Source: Nitrospirota bacterium (GTDB lineage: Bacteria > Nitrospirota > Thermodesulfovibrionia > UBA6902 > DSMQ01). Taken from it: 64,000 nt of DNA. Position numbers and translations under genes: made by a program. The stretch's first letter is position 1. Each line of letters starts with the position of its first letter. The stretch is from assembly GCA_016208965.1 (NCBI GenBank), contig JACQXB010000016.1, positions 25,541-89,540 on the forward strand. The letters run 5' to 3'. A model generated the notes under the pieces. It was not told where the DNA came from. It did no database searches and was given only the letters and a program-made list of their open reading frames with translations. Of the stretch, positions 24,987 through 33,673 are shown one piece after another.

Positions 24987-26231
24987 ATGAAGTTTAAGGC
25001 ACTTAAGGGAGTACATGATATTCTGCCTCCAGAGACCTATATATGGCAGCACATGGAGGTTGTAGCTAAGGAGGTATTCAGAACCTATGGATATAAGGAG
25101 ATCAGGCTGCCTATAATTGAGCCGACAGATATATTTATCAGGAGCATAGGTGAGACAACAGATATCGTTGAAAAAGAGATGTATACATTTCAGGATAAGG
25201 GTGGACGCAGTGTTACCCTGAGACCTGAGGGTACTGCACCCTTTGTCAGGGCGTTTATTGAGCATAATCTTTATAATGAGCCTTCCCCACAGAAATATTA
25301 CTATATCGGCCCGATGTTCAGATATGAAAGGCCACAGGCAGGCAGGCAGAGACAATTCTACCAGATAGCCGTTGAGGTGTTGGGCACAGATGATGTAAAA
25401 GTAGATGCAGAGGTCATATCTATGCTTTCAATATTTTTTAAAAAAATCGGCGTAAAGGACATTGAAATTGAGGTTACATCAATTGGTTGTGGGAGGTGTC
25501 GTCCTGAATACAAAGTGGCTCTTAAGAATTTTTTAAAGGATAAATTAAATATTTTTTGCGATGACTGTAAAAGACGATATGATATTAATCCCCTGAGAAT
25601 ACTTGATTGTAAGGTAAAAACATGCATTGATGCCCGTGAGGGCTCACCCTCAGTAATAGAGTTTCTATGTAAGGATTGTAAGGTGCATTTCAATGATGTT
25701 AGGTATTATCTAAGGCTCTTAGGTATTGAGCATATCATAAACCCAAATTTGGTAAGGGGGCTTGATTATTACACACGGACTACATTTGAGGTAAAAAGCC
25801 CACTGTTAGGTGCGCAGAATGCGGTAGCAGCAGGTGGCAGATATGGCAGCCTCGTTGAGGAGTTTGGTGGTCCGCCTGTTTCTGGAATAGGTTTTGCGGT
25901 TGGGATAGAAAGGGTTATTCCGCTTATTAAGGGATTGCCTAGTATCTGGGGCGGGCCTGATATCTTTCTTTGCTCATTAGGTAAGGAGGCGGAAGAAAAA
26001 AGCCTTTTACTTGCTGAGCAGTTGCGTGGTGAAGGTCTGTGGGTTGAGCTCGGATATGACAAGTCTTCCCTTCGGAGTCAGATGCGCAGGGCTGACCGCA
26101 TTGGAGCTAAAAATGTTATTGTTGTGGGAGAAGATGAGTTAAAAAAACAGAGGGTTATAATAAAAAATATGAAGGACAAAAATGAGGTTGAGGCTGCTTT
26201 TGATGTTAAGGCGATAATAAAGACAATTTGA
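24987..26231 (+). CDS. hisS: Histidyl-tRNA synthetase
   Basis: 414-aa class II aminoacyl-tRNA synthetase. Motif 1 is in YKEIRLPIIEPTDIFIRSIG, motif 2 is FRYERPQAGRQRQFYQIAVEV, the histidine-specific loop is GLDYYTRTTFEV near 258, and motif 3 is GIGFAVGIERVI near 298. The C-terminal anticodon-binding domain starts near 320. Length is standard. The gene begins 2 bp after divIVA and looks translated from the same mRNA (the only upstream ribosome-binding-like sequence is within the divIVA end). Confidence 0.98.
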   Translation: MKFKALKGVHDILPPETYIWQHMEVVAKEVFRTYGYKEIRLPIIEPTDIFIRSIGETTDIVEKEMYTFQDKGGRSVTLRPEGTAPFVRAFIEHNLYNEPSPQKYYYIGPMFRYERPQAGRQRQFYQIAVEVLGTDDVKVDAEVISMLSIFFKKIGVKDIEIEVTSIGCGRCRPEYKVALKNFLKDKLNIFCDDCKRRYDINPLRILDCKVKTCIDAREGSPSVIEFLCKDCKVHFNDVRYYLRLLGIEHIINPNLVRGLDYYTRTTFEVKSPLLGAQNAVAAGGRYGSLVEEFGGPPVSGIGFAVGIERVIPLIKGLPSIWGGPDIFLCSLGKEAEEKSLLLAEQLRGEGLWVELGYDKSSLRSQMRRADRIGAKNVIVVGEDELKKQRVIIKNMKDKNEVEAAFDVKAIIKTI

Positions 26232-26314
26232 GAAGAAAATAAATCTTTAATAAGGGATAAAAAACCTCTTTAGATCAAAAATATATAAATCTGCTTTTAT
26301 GTTACAATAACCGT

Positions 26315-27046
26315 ATGAATCCCCCTTTAAACTGCACAGGTATAATCCTCGCTGGAGGAGAGAATAAACGTATGCCTGAGCCAAAGGCTTTTTTAAAGAT
26401 AAATGGAGAGTGTATTATAGAGAGAGGCATTAAAATCATGAGACAACTATTCAATGAGATATTTATTATTACAAATCAGCCTGAGGCTTATTTTTATCTT
26501 GGGGTACCATTGTTTGGTGATACCTATAATGTGCGAGGACCAATGACAGGGATATTCACTTCCTTTGTAAATTCATCGCACCCATGGGTTTTTGTCACTG
26601 CATGCGACATGCCATTTATAAATGAAGAACTCATAAAATATATGGCTTCAAAAAGAGAAGATTACGAGGCAGTTGTACCAAAATCCCCCCGTTCTATCTT
26701 TAATCCCCCTCTGTCCCCCTTTAATAAAGGGGGACAGAGGGGGATTTTTAAAGGAGAGCAAAGGGGGGATTTTGTAGAGCCTCTTTTTGCATTTTATTCC
26801 AGTCGGTTAAGTAAACGGATGGAAGAAGCGATTCTCAGCGGCAAGACAGGGCTAAGGGATTTTTTAAAGGATAAAAAAGTGAGATATATACCCTCGGTGG
26901 AGATAGAGGGCATTGACCCTGAAGGTAAATCTTTTATAAATCTCAATACCCCTCAGGATGTGAAATTTTATTTGCATCCTGAAACCATTTGCTCCCCTAA
27001 AAAAGGGGCACAGGCTCCTGGATTATGTGGTTTACAGGGGAATTAA
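26315..27046 (+). CDS. mobA: Molybdenum cofactor guanylyltransferase (MobA-like)
   Basis: 243 aa. Transfers GMP from GTP to molybdopterin, making the bis-MGD cofactor used by formate dehydrogenases and related enzymes. The nucleotide motif GIILAGGENKRMPEPKAFLKI is at residues 9-29, and the metal-binding VTACDMPFINEELI near 95-108. FdhD, which serves formate dehydrogenase, is encoded 15 kb away. A nested pair of C-run/G-run palindromes (26680-26773) adds about 30 residues in frame after VPKSPRS. The C-terminal end beyond residue 230 (SPKKGAQAPGLCGL) may be read-through of unrelated sequence. Confidence 0.92.
   Translation: MNPPLNCTGIILAGGENKRMPEPKAFLKINGECIIERGIKIMRQLFNEIFIITNQPEAYFYLGVPLFGDTYNVRGPMTGIFTSFVNSSHPWVFVTACDMPFINEELIKYMASKREDYEAVVPKSPRSIFNPPLSPFNKGGQRGIFKGEQRGDFVEPLFAFYSSRLSKRMEEAILSGKTGLRDFLKDKKVRYIPSVEIEGIDPEGKSFINLNTPQDVKFYLHPETICSPKKGAQAPGLCGLQGN
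26680..26773. repeat. Nested C-run/G-run palindromes inside mobA
   Basis: An inner perfect palindrome around CCCCCTTTAATAAAGGGGG (26702-26749) lies between the two halves of an outer one (AAATCCCCCC ... GGGGGGATTTT). It encodes NPPLSPFNKGGQRG and neighbours, in frame. Confidence 0.85.
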
Positions 27047-27059
27047 AAGGAGGATAATG

Positions 27060-27254
27060 ATGAATGAATGGATTATCGTTGGAGTGGTAGCTGTAATAGT
27101 AATCTTTGGTGTTTCAAAACTGCCTGAGATAGGTAAAGGCATTGGAGAAGGGATAAAGAACTTCAAAAAGGCACTCTCTGGACCATCTGAGATTGATGTA
27201 ACCCCAAAGAAGAAAAATGAAGAAGTAGAAGAAGCTAAAGAAAATAAGTCATAG
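27060..27254 (+). CDS. tatA: Sec-independent translocase protein TatA
   Basis: 64 aa from the ATG at 27060. That start is 6 bp after AAGGAGG; an earlier in-frame reading overlaps mobA and another ATG lies at 27057. One N-terminal membrane helix (EWIIVGVVAVIVIFGVSKLP), the conserved FG and KLPEIGKGIG hinge, the amphipathic helix GIKNFKKALSG and an acidic/basic tail are all typical of TatA. It forms the pore-like part of the Tat pathway that exports folded cofactor-containing proteins, which fits its position after mobA. No tatC is in the window. Confidence 0.94.
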   Translation: MNEWIIVGVVAVIVIFGVSKLPEIGKGIGEGIKNFKKALSGPSEIDVTPKKKNEEVEEAKENKS

Positions 27255-28346
27255 GTGAAATCCACTATAACTCGTGCAGAGATTGATTTAGTTGCCCTTT
27301 CTCACAACTTAACAGTTGTTAAAAAAAAGACAAAAAACAAGCCGTCTATATTAGCGGTAGTAAAGGCTAATGCCTATGGACATGGCGCTGTAGAGGTAGC
27401 AAGGCATCTTTTAAGAGAGGGCGTTGCCATGTTTGCCGTAGCCTTTACTACCGAGGCAATAGAGCTTAGAGAGGCAGGTATAATCGCCCCAATTCTTGTA
27501 TTCTTTGATAGAGATAATATAGATTCATACATAAAATATAATCTCACACCTACTGTATTTGACCTTAAAACCGCAGAGAGGCTTTCAGTAAAAGCTCATA
27601 AGCACAACCGCAAGATAGCAATACATATTAAGATAGACACAGGTATGGGGCGCGTTGGGTTTAGTGTCAAAGACGGCTTTCAATCAATCATTAAAATTTC
27701 GCAGATGAGAAATATTGAACTTGAAGGCATCATGAGTCATTTTGCAGATGCAGAGCTTCAAGACAGAGAGTTTGCCTTGAGGCAGTTAAAGGATTTCACG
27801 CAGCTTATAGCATCCTTAAAAAAGAAGAATATTGACTTTAAATTTTTTCATATCTCAAATAGTGCTGCTATTTCATTGTTTCCAGAGGCACATCTTAACA
27901 TGGTTCGCCCCGGCATAATGCTCTATGGTTACGGACCAGCAAGAGAGAGCTTGAAACCAGTTATGAGCCTTAAGAGTAAGATTATACTTACAAAAACAGT
28001 ACCGTCTGGAACTCCTATAGGGTATGGTATGACCTTTATTACAAGAAGAAAGAGCACTATAGCTACTGTGCCTGTTGGTTATGCAGATGGATATAATAGA
28101 AAACTATCAAACTGTGGAGAAGTACTTATAAATGGCAATCGCACACATGTGGTTGGCATGGTATGTATGGATACCATCATGGTTGATATTACTGAAATAG
28201 GGAATGCCAAAGTTGGTGACGAGGTGGTATTAATAGGTTCGCAGGGTGGCGAGAGGATTACTGCTCAGGACATTGCTGATAGGATAGGTACTATCCCGTA
28301 TGAAATTTTAACATCTATAGGTCAGAGGGTTAGAAGGGTTTACTAA
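27255..28346 (+). CDS. alr: Alanine racemase
   Basis: 363-aa PLP enzyme making D-alanine for peptidoglycan. GTG start directly after the tatA stop. The PLP lysine is in AVVKANAYGHGAVE near residue 37-50, HIKIDTGMGRVGF near 126, the catalytic tyrosine part is TPIGYGMTFITRRKSTIATVPVGYADG near 247-274, and CMDTIMVDITE near 298. Its 3' end overlaps the 3' end of the convergent aspartase/fumarase gene by 17 bp. Probably the last gene of the plus-strand run from hisS or mobA. Confidence 0.97.
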   Translation: MKSTITRAEIDLVALSHNLTVVKKKTKNKPSILAVVKANAYGHGAVEVARHLLREGVAMFAVAFTTEAIELREAGIIAPILVFFDRDNIDSYIKYNLTPTVFDLKTAERLSVKAHKHNRKIAIHIKIDTGMGRVGFSVKDGFQSIIKISQMRNIELEGIMSHFADAELQDREFALRQLKDFTQLIASLKKKNIDFKFFHISNSAAISLFPEAHLNMVRPGIMLYGYGPARESLKPVMSLKSKIILTKTVPSGTPIGYGMTFITRRKSTIATVPVGYADGYNRKLSNCGEVLINGNRTHVVGMVCMDTIMVDITEIGNAKVGDEVVLIGSQGGERITAQDIADRIGTIPYEILTSIGQRVRRVY

Positions 28347-29712
28347 GCTTAAAGGGATTTAAGAGCTTATCTGCCTCTTTCTCTTTTAGAATACCTTTTT
28401 CAATTACTATCTGTTTTATGGTCCTACCTGTTATATATGCCTTCTTTGCAACCTTGGCAGCTGATTCATAACCAAGTATAGGGTTAAGTGCTGTTGCTAT
28501 AGCAAGGGTTGATTCTGCGAATTTTCTACAATTCCTTTCATTTGCCTTTATACCATTGATACATTTTTTATTAAATGCCTCAATTGCATTTGAGAGTATA
28601 TCTATTGAGAAGAGCAGATTATAAGCTATCAACGGCATCATGACATTAAGTTCAAGCTGTGATGCCTGTGTAGCATAGGTAATAGCTGTATCATTACCTA
28701 TAACCTGAAAACACACCATATTGAGCATTTCAGCCATAACAGGATTTACCTTTCCTGGCATTATAGATGAACCTGTTTGAACTGGGGGGAGGATTATCTC
28801 CGCAAAGCCTGTCCTTGGTCCAGAGCTTAGAAGCCGTATATCATTGGCTATTTTTGTAAGGGTTACAGCGAGCCCTCTAAGGGATGCGCTTAGTTCAAGT
28901 GCAGGATATACATTCTGGATGCCCTCAAAGGAGTTTCTTGCTTTCATGAACTTTATGCTTGTTATTTTTCTTATCTCTTTAATAACTCTATCCTGAAACA
29001 TGGGATGTGCGTTTATTCCTGTGCCAACTGCGTTCCCGCCAATAGGTAAATATAGTAAGGAGCGGGATGCCTTCTGTAGCCTCTGTATATCATTCCTTAT
29101 TCCCTCAGCGTAGCCGCTGAATTCCTGGCCTAAAGTCATTGGCACGGCATCCTGTAGATGGGTTCTGCCTGCCTTGAGGATTTTATTAAATTCCTGAGAT
29201 TTTTTTAATAATCCTTGATACAGCCTTTTTAGGTTTGGCACAAGCCTCTCTTTAACTGATTCAAATGAAGATATATATATAGCAGTTGGGATTGTGTCAT
29301 TAGTTGATTGAGCCATATTAATGTGGTCGTTTGGGTGAATAAGCCTGTAATTACCCTTTTTACTACGAAGAATCTCTATTGCCCTGTTTGCTATTACTTC
29401 ATTTATATTCATATTCTGCGATGTTCCTGCACCTGCCTGGTAGACATCAACAACAAACTGGCTATCATGCTTCCCTCTGATTACCTCTATTGCGGCTTTC
29501 TCAATTGCATGCAGGACTTTCTTATTCAGCAATCCAAAAGATGCATTTGCCTTTGCAGCTGCGAGTTTAACGGTTCCCTGAGCCCTTATAAATTGTCTCT
29601 GAAGCCTCAGCCCGCTTATCTGAAAATTTTCCACGGCCCTTTTTGTCTGGGCGCCGTAATATGCATTATCAGGTAGAGTTACTTTTCCTAATGTGTCTTC
29701 TTCAATCCTCAA
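28330..29712 (-). CDS. Aspartate ammonia-lyase / class II fumarase family enzyme
   Basis: 460-aa member of the fumarase/aspartase superfamily with signature GSSIMPGKVNP near 312 (catalytic serine loop) and THLQDAVPMTLGQEFSGYA near 180. Features that lean to aspartase are the N terminus MRIEEDTLG...AYYGAQTKRAVENF and HPNDHINMAQSTND (QSTND, where fumarases usually have QSSND). GAGTSQNMNINEVIANRA is compatible with both. I therefore call it aspartase-like with fumarase not excluded. It is a single gene converging on alr. Confidence 0.85.
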   Translation of the reverse strand: MRIEEDTLGKVTLPDNAYYGAQTKRAVENFQISGLRLQRQFIRAQGTVKLAAAKANASFGLLNKKVLHAIEKAAIEVIRGKHDSQFVVDVYQAGAGTSQNMNINEVIANRAIEILRSKKGNYRLIHPNDHINMAQSTNDTIPTAIYISSFESVKERLVPNLKRLYQGLLKKSQEFNKILKAGRTHLQDAVPMTLGQEFSGYAEGIRNDIQRLQKASRSLLYLPIGGNAVGTGINAHPMFQDRVIKEIRKITSIKFMKARNSFEGIQNVYPALELSASLRGLAVTLTKIANDIRLLSSGPRTGFAEIILPPVQTGSSIMPGKVNPVMAEMLNMVCFQVIGNDTAITYATQASQLELNVMMPLIAYNLLFSIDILSNAIEAFNKKCINGIKANERNCRKFAESTLAIATALNPILGYESAAKVAKKAYITGRTIKQIVIEKGILKEKEADKLLNPFKLSKPF

Positions 29713-29816
29713 CTTCCACCTCTAAGGAATAAAACTTAGTCTACTATAACACACAATATAAAGTTAAAAAATCAGAAATTTCAGGTTACATAGAAGATAC
29801 CATAAGGTCTCTGCGG

Positions 29817-30749
29817 TTAAGAATTGAGCAGCTTATCAAAAGGAAAAGTTCTTAAAAATTCTAAGAAACTCTCCACTGTATGTGATGACTCCTTTGCCCT
29901 ACGGCGGAGCATTAAAAAATCTCTTAAAAATTTATCTTCTTTAAAAGTGGCTGTTTTTAAGGTACCATAACGTGTTTCTTTCTTAGCAGCCCATTTTGAA
30001 ATAATGGATACCCCAAGCCCCTTTTCAACGGCGGATTTTATAGATTCTGTACTTCCCATGATAAGGGCTATTTTTATATTTTGTGGATGTACCCCGTGTT
30101 TTGTAAGGTATTTCTCTATCATTTGTCTTGTACCTGATCCCTCTTCTCTGAAGATAAATGATTCTTTAGATAGCTCGAAGATAGAGACACTTGCCCTCTT
30201 TGCCCATGGATGATCGGGTGGCATAATGAGAACCATCTCATCAGAGACAAGTTTTTCGGCGATGAGCTTTTGTTTATTGATTTCCCCCTCAATAAATCCA
30301 ACATCAACGCCTCCTGCGTTTAGGCAATCACCGATTGTTTTTGAATTACCAATGAGAAGGTTAACTTTTACCGTTGGGAATTTCTTTTTAAAATTAAATA
30401 TTGCACTGGGTAAAACATAATTTCCTATTGTGGAGCTTGCACCTAAGGTTATGTCGCCCTTTACAAACCCTGTAAGTTTTCCCATTTGTTTTTCGGCTTC
30501 TGTGTATAGCGAAATAATTTCTTTTGCATATTTGTAAAGTGTTTCACCTGCTGAGGTAAGTGTAATGATACACCCTGAACGATTAAACAACCTGGTCCCA
30601 TAGGTGTCTTCAAGTGCCTGGATCTGAAGACTGACAGCAGGCTGTGTAAGGCGGATTATCTCTGATGCCTTTGAGAAACTCTTTGTCTCTGCAACCGTAC
30701 AGAAAACTTTTAGTTTATGGTCATCCATTTTTTTTATTAAAAATACCAT
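29817..30749 (-). CDS. LysR family transcriptional regulator
   Basis: 310 aa with an N-terminal winged helix-turn-helix (KLKVFCTVAETKSFSKASEI then IRLTQPAVSLQIQALEDTYG, about residues 9-45) and a periplasmic-binding-like effector domain from about 95 (GDITLGASSTIGNYVLPSAI). The pattern with a serine-rich HTFRREGSGT-like loop (SFIFREEGSGTRQMIEKYL) is the one seen in CysB/CysL-type regulators of sulfur or phosphonate metabolism, which is only suggestive. It is divergent from mtnP across a 105-bp AT-rich gap and may regulate it and itself. Confidence 0.92.
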   Translation of the reverse strand: MVFLIKKMDDHKLKVFCTVAETKSFSKASEIIRLTQPAVSLQIQALEDTYGTRLFNRSGCIITLTSAGETLYKYAKEIISLYTEAEKQMGKLTGFVKGDITLGASSTIGNYVLPSAIFNFKKKFPTVKVNLLIGNSKTIGDCLNAGGVDVGFIEGEINKQKLIAEKLVSDEMVLIMPPDHPWAKRASVSIFELSKESFIFREEGSGTRQMIEKYLTKHGVHPQNIKIALIMGSTESIKSAVEKGLGVSIISKWAAKKETRYGTLKTATFKEDKFLRDFLMLRRRAKESSHTVESFLEFLRTFPFDKLLNS

Positions 30750-30854
30750 AAATATTAACTATAAGTCAATTATCGTTTTATAGTGTTGACTTTTTAGCAT
30801 TGAGTTATTTATTTTAAATCGTACTTGTAAATATTAATAATTTAAGGAATTGCT

Positions 30855-31619
30855 ATGGTAAAGGTAGGTATAATCGGGGGCTCAGGACTTGATGATCCAA
30901 AAATTCTAAAACGGGCAAGTGAAGTTGAACTGGAAACCCCCTATGGTTCACCATCATCCCGCCTGAGATGCGGAATAATTGAAGGTGTTGATGTAGTTAT
31001 AATAGCAAGGCACGGCAAGGGGCATACGATACCACCATCCAAAGTGAATTTCAGGGCAAATATATTGGCATTGAAAGAACAAGGATGCACACATATTCTC
31101 GCCTCTACAGCAGTAGGCTCTCTTAGAGATGAGATAAAACCGGGGCATCTGGTATTTCCAAGCCAGTTTATAGACCATACAAAAAAGAGAGGGACAACAT
31201 TTTTTGACAAGGATATGGTTGTTCATACACCGATGGCAGAGCCGTTCTGCCAAAACCTTATAGAATTGCTTGCCTCATCTGCTGAGGATAAAAAAATTCC
31301 TTATCACAAAAACAAGACAGTTATTACAATAGAAGGTCCAAGGTTCTCCACTAAGGCAGAAAGTCATATGTTTAGAGGCTGGAATGCAGATATTATAAAT
31401 ATGAGCACGGTGCCAGAGGTTAATCTTGCCAGAGAAAAGCAAATACACTATGCGGCAATTGCCATGTCAACAGATTATGACTGCTGGCGTGAAGGAGAAG
31501 AACATGTGACATGGGAGATGATCCTTGAGACCATGAAGAAAAACGCAGATAATGTAATAAATTTGTTTTTAGATGTTATTCCAAAAATAAAAGAATATAA
31601 TGATGTCTGTGTAAAATAG
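30855..31619 (+). CDS. mtnP: S-methyl-5'-thioadenosine/thioinosine phosphorylase
   Basis: 254-aa purine nucleoside phosphorylase of the MTAP group, which releases the purine base from methylthioadenosine in methionine salvage. Visible: GIIGGSGLDDP at residues 5-15, phosphate-binding ARHGKGHTIPPSKVNFRANI near 51-70, the ITIEGPRFST loop near 158, and the base-binding NMSTVPEVNLAREKQIHYAA...MSTDYDCW near 181-211. The DYD-type end of the motif is the one seen in adenosine-type enzymes, but inosine specificity cannot be excluded. AAGG precedes the ATG. apt follows, which would reuse the adenine. Confidence 0.93.
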   Translation: MVKVGIIGGSGLDDPKILKRASEVELETPYGSPSSRLRCGIIEGVDVVIIARHGKGHTIPPSKVNFRANILALKEQGCTHILASTAVGSLRDEIKPGHLVFPSQFIDHTKKRGTTFFDKDMVVHTPMAEPFCQNLIELLASSAEDKKIPYHKNKTVITIEGPRFSTKAESHMFRGWNADIINMSTVPEVNLAREKQIHYAAIAMSTDYDCWREGEEHVTWEMILETMKKNADNVINLFLDVIPKIKEYNDVCVK

Positions 31620-31825
31620 CTCAAAATAAATTAAAAATAAAAAAGCAAAAATTAAAATGACAAATAAAAATTCAAAAATGAATAATATCTTCTAAGATGT
31701 TTTTACATTTTAATATGTCATTTTGATTTTTTATCTTTAATCTTTTATTTTACTGGCTAACAATTTAAATCTACTTCAACTAAGACACGGAAAACCATAA
31801 ATAACTTAGTAAAGGAGAATAACAC
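31620..31825 (+). repeat. AT-rich inverted repeat between mtnP and apt
   Basis: 206 bp, no gene. AAAATTAAAATGACAAATAA near 31656 has a near inverse near 31700-31730, so the spacer can fold as a long weak hairpin. Similar AATTC/AAATT inverted repeats occur at 32385-32500 and 49945-50085. Confidence 0.6.
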
Positions 31826-32359
31826 ATGTCTATTAAATCCCGAATCAGAACCATTCCAGATCATCCTAAAAAAGGAATCATGTTCAGGGATATAACCACA
31901 CTTATTAAAGACCCTGTTGGGTTCAGGCTTGTCATTGACACTTTTACCCAAAGATACATAAGTGGCGATATCAAGTTTGACGTCATAGTTGGCATAGAGG
32001 CACGCGGCTTTATTATTGGAGGTGCATTGTCTTATACACTCGGAAAAGGCTTTATCCCTGTAAGAAAACCGGGCAAACTCCCTGCAAAAGTAATAAGCCA
32101 TGAATATGAACTTGAATACGGTAAAGACAAGATAGAAATACATGAGGACTCCATAGGGAAAGGCACAAAGGTTTTGCTCGTTGATGACTTGCTTGCAACA
32201 GGAGGGACAGCTTTGGCTGCTGCTACATTAATCGAAAAACTCGGCGGCGCAGTAACAGAGATGGCATTTATAGTGAACCTTCCAGATGTCGGCGGATACA
32301 AGAGATTAAAGGATACAGGATACAGTGTATTTTGTCTTACAGAGTTTGAAGGGGACTAA
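31826..32359 (+). CDS. apt: Adenine phosphoribosyltransferase
   Basis: 177 aa, standard length. Converts adenine plus PRPP to AMP. The conserved opening SRIRTIPDHPKKGIMFRDIT is present, with GIEARGFIIGGALSYTLGKG near 54-73, and the PRPP-binding loop VLLVDDLLATGGTALAA near 115-131. GGAG lies upstream of the ATG. Together with mtnP it forms an adenine salvage pair: mtnP releases adenine, Apt recaptures it. Confidence 0.97.
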   Translation: MSIKSRIRTIPDHPKKGIMFRDITTLIKDPVGFRLVIDTFTQRYISGDIKFDVIVGIEARGFIIGGALSYTLGKGFIPVRKPGKLPAKVISHEYELEYGKDKIEIHEDSIGKGTKVLLVDDLLATGGTALAAATLIEKLGGAVTEMAFIVNLPDVGGYKRLKDTGYSVFCLTEFEGD

Positions 32360-32512
32360 ACAGAGTAAAATCCGAAATTCAAAGCACTAAATTCCAAACA
32401 AATCCTAATGTTCAAAATCCAAATATTCCAGACATTGCTTTGAATTTATGTTATTTGAGTTTTGATATTGTTTAGAATTTAGAATTTTGGGTTTAGAGCT
32501 TAAATTTATACA
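32360..32512 (+). repeat. AT-rich inverted repeats upstream of etfB
   Basis: Imperfect inverted repeat with arms built of AAATTCCAAA/TTTAGAATTT units, related to the spacers at 31650 and 49950. No coding potential. Confidence 0.6.
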
Positions 32513-32662
32513 TTAATAAGGGTCTCAAAATTGAATGGACATTGACCTGAAAATCTCCCCTCGCCCCTCTTTACCAAAGAGGGGAAATCCCTCCCTCTAG
32601 CAAAGGGATGTTAGGAGGGATTTTATAAATCAGTATATTTACTATTATGAGACTGTTATTAA
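32513..32662. repeat. MITE-like element with TTAA ends (copy 2)
   Basis: About 150 bp, same plan as 16121-16264: TTAATAAGGGTCTCA on the left, its near inverse on the right, and two C-run/G-run palindromes between. Confidence 0.85.
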
Positions 32663-32702
32663 CGTAGGACTTAGACAAACTTAAACTTTGGGAGGATGAG
32701 AT

Positions 32703-33521
32703 TTGAATATAGTAGTTTGCATAAAGCAGGTTCCTGATACAGCAGAGGTAAGGATTAACCCTGAAACAAATACGCTTATCAGGAAAGGAGTGCCAAGCAT
32801 AATTAATCCTTATGACCTTCATGCACTTGAGGCAGGACTTGAGATAAGAGATAAACTCGGTGGAAAGGTAACCGTCCTTACTATGGGACCGCCACAGGCA
32901 GAAAACTCCCTAAGAGATGCGATATCAATGGGAGCTGACGAGGCAGTTCTTCTTACTGACAGGGCATTTGCTGGCTCCGACACACTGGCAACATCTTATA
33001 CACTTTCCAAGGCAATTGAAAAGATTGGTGCAGATATAATCTTCTGTGGCAAACAAGCAATAGATGGAGACACAGCACAGGTTGGCCCTGAGATAGCTGA
33101 ATTTCTTGGTATTCCTCATATTGCTTATGTGAAAAAAATAGAAGTGGTAAACCCCGTTAGAAAGACCCCCTTTTCTGACGGGGTAAAGGATGGTTATATC
33201 AGAGTCCACAGGCTTATGGATGAAGGATATGATATTGTGGAATCATCGATTCCTGTTCTGCTTACTGTTGTTAAGGAACTGAATCAGCCACGACTGCCGT
33301 CTCTTAAGGGGAAAATGGCTGCAAAGAAGGCTGGGATAAAAAAGATGGGGCATTCTGAGATATCTGCTGATGAGAATAGACTGGGACTGAAAGGCTCACC
33401 TACACAAGTTAAAAATATCTTTGCACCAAAGATAAAGTCAGACAGAATAATGCTTGCAGGTTCATCTGAAGAACAAGTGAGCAAGCTAATAAAAGAGTTA
33501 AGGAAAATTCGAATGCAATAG
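32703..33521 (+). CDS. etfB: Electron transfer flavoprotein beta subunit
   Basis: 272 aa from a TTG start with GGGAGG 7 bp upstream. The ETF beta fold is clear: MNIVVCIKQVPDTAEVRI, DLHALEAGL, KVTVLTMGPPQAE, AMP-binding VLLTDRAFAGSDTLAT and GKQAIDGDTAQVGPEIAE near 117-134. With EtfA it holds FAD and carries electrons between dehydrogenases and the quinone pool or ferredoxin. Residues 150-162 (NPVRKTPFSDGVK) come from a palindrome inserted with a TAAA duplication; the 36-bp net gain equals 12 codons, so the frame survives. Confidence 0.96.
   Translation: MNIVVCIKQVPDTAEVRINPETNTLIRKGVPSIINPYDLHALEAGLEIRDKLGGKVTVLTMGPPQAENSLRDAISMGADEAVLLTDRAFAGSDTLATSYTLSKAIEKIGADIIFCGKQAIDGDTAQVGPEIAEFLGIPHIAYVKKIEVVNPVRKTPFSDGVKDGYIRVHRLMDEGYDIVESSIPVLLTVVKELNQPRLPSLKGKMAAKKAGIKKMGHSEISADENRLGLKGSPTQVKNIFAPKIKSDRIMLAGSSEEQVSKLIKELRKIRMQ
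33148..33187. repeat. CCCCGTTAGAAAG palindrome inside etfB with 4-bp target duplication
   Basis: A 32-bp palindrome (33152-33183) flanked by TAAA (33148-33151 and 33184-33187). Palindrome plus one TAAA is 36 bp. Relatives: 1738-1764 and 19827-19859. Confidence 0.85.
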
Positions 33522-33558
33522 CGAGCATTCCGTGAGCGGATATAATTAATTAGTTAAT

Positions 33559-33673
33559 TCCTTACATTCAGATTTTCAGAGGGAAGATAAATGCATATGA
33601 GCTGAAGGCGAAGGAATATGATAAATGAGAAAATCCTTACATTGGATTTCCAGAGGGAATACTAAATGTATAT
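33559..33673 (+). repeat. Duplicated leader sequence upstream of etfA
   Basis: TCCTTACATT...CAGAGGGAA...TAAATG occurs at 33559-33598 and again at 33634-33673. The first copy carries a ribosome-binding site and ATG but reads only MHMS before a stop; the second leads into etfA. Confidence 0.75.

Noticed and set aside
28330-29712. Naming the lyase as fumarase FumC outright
   Set aside because: QSTND and the N-terminal pattern lean to aspartase; the family cannot be split safely by eye.
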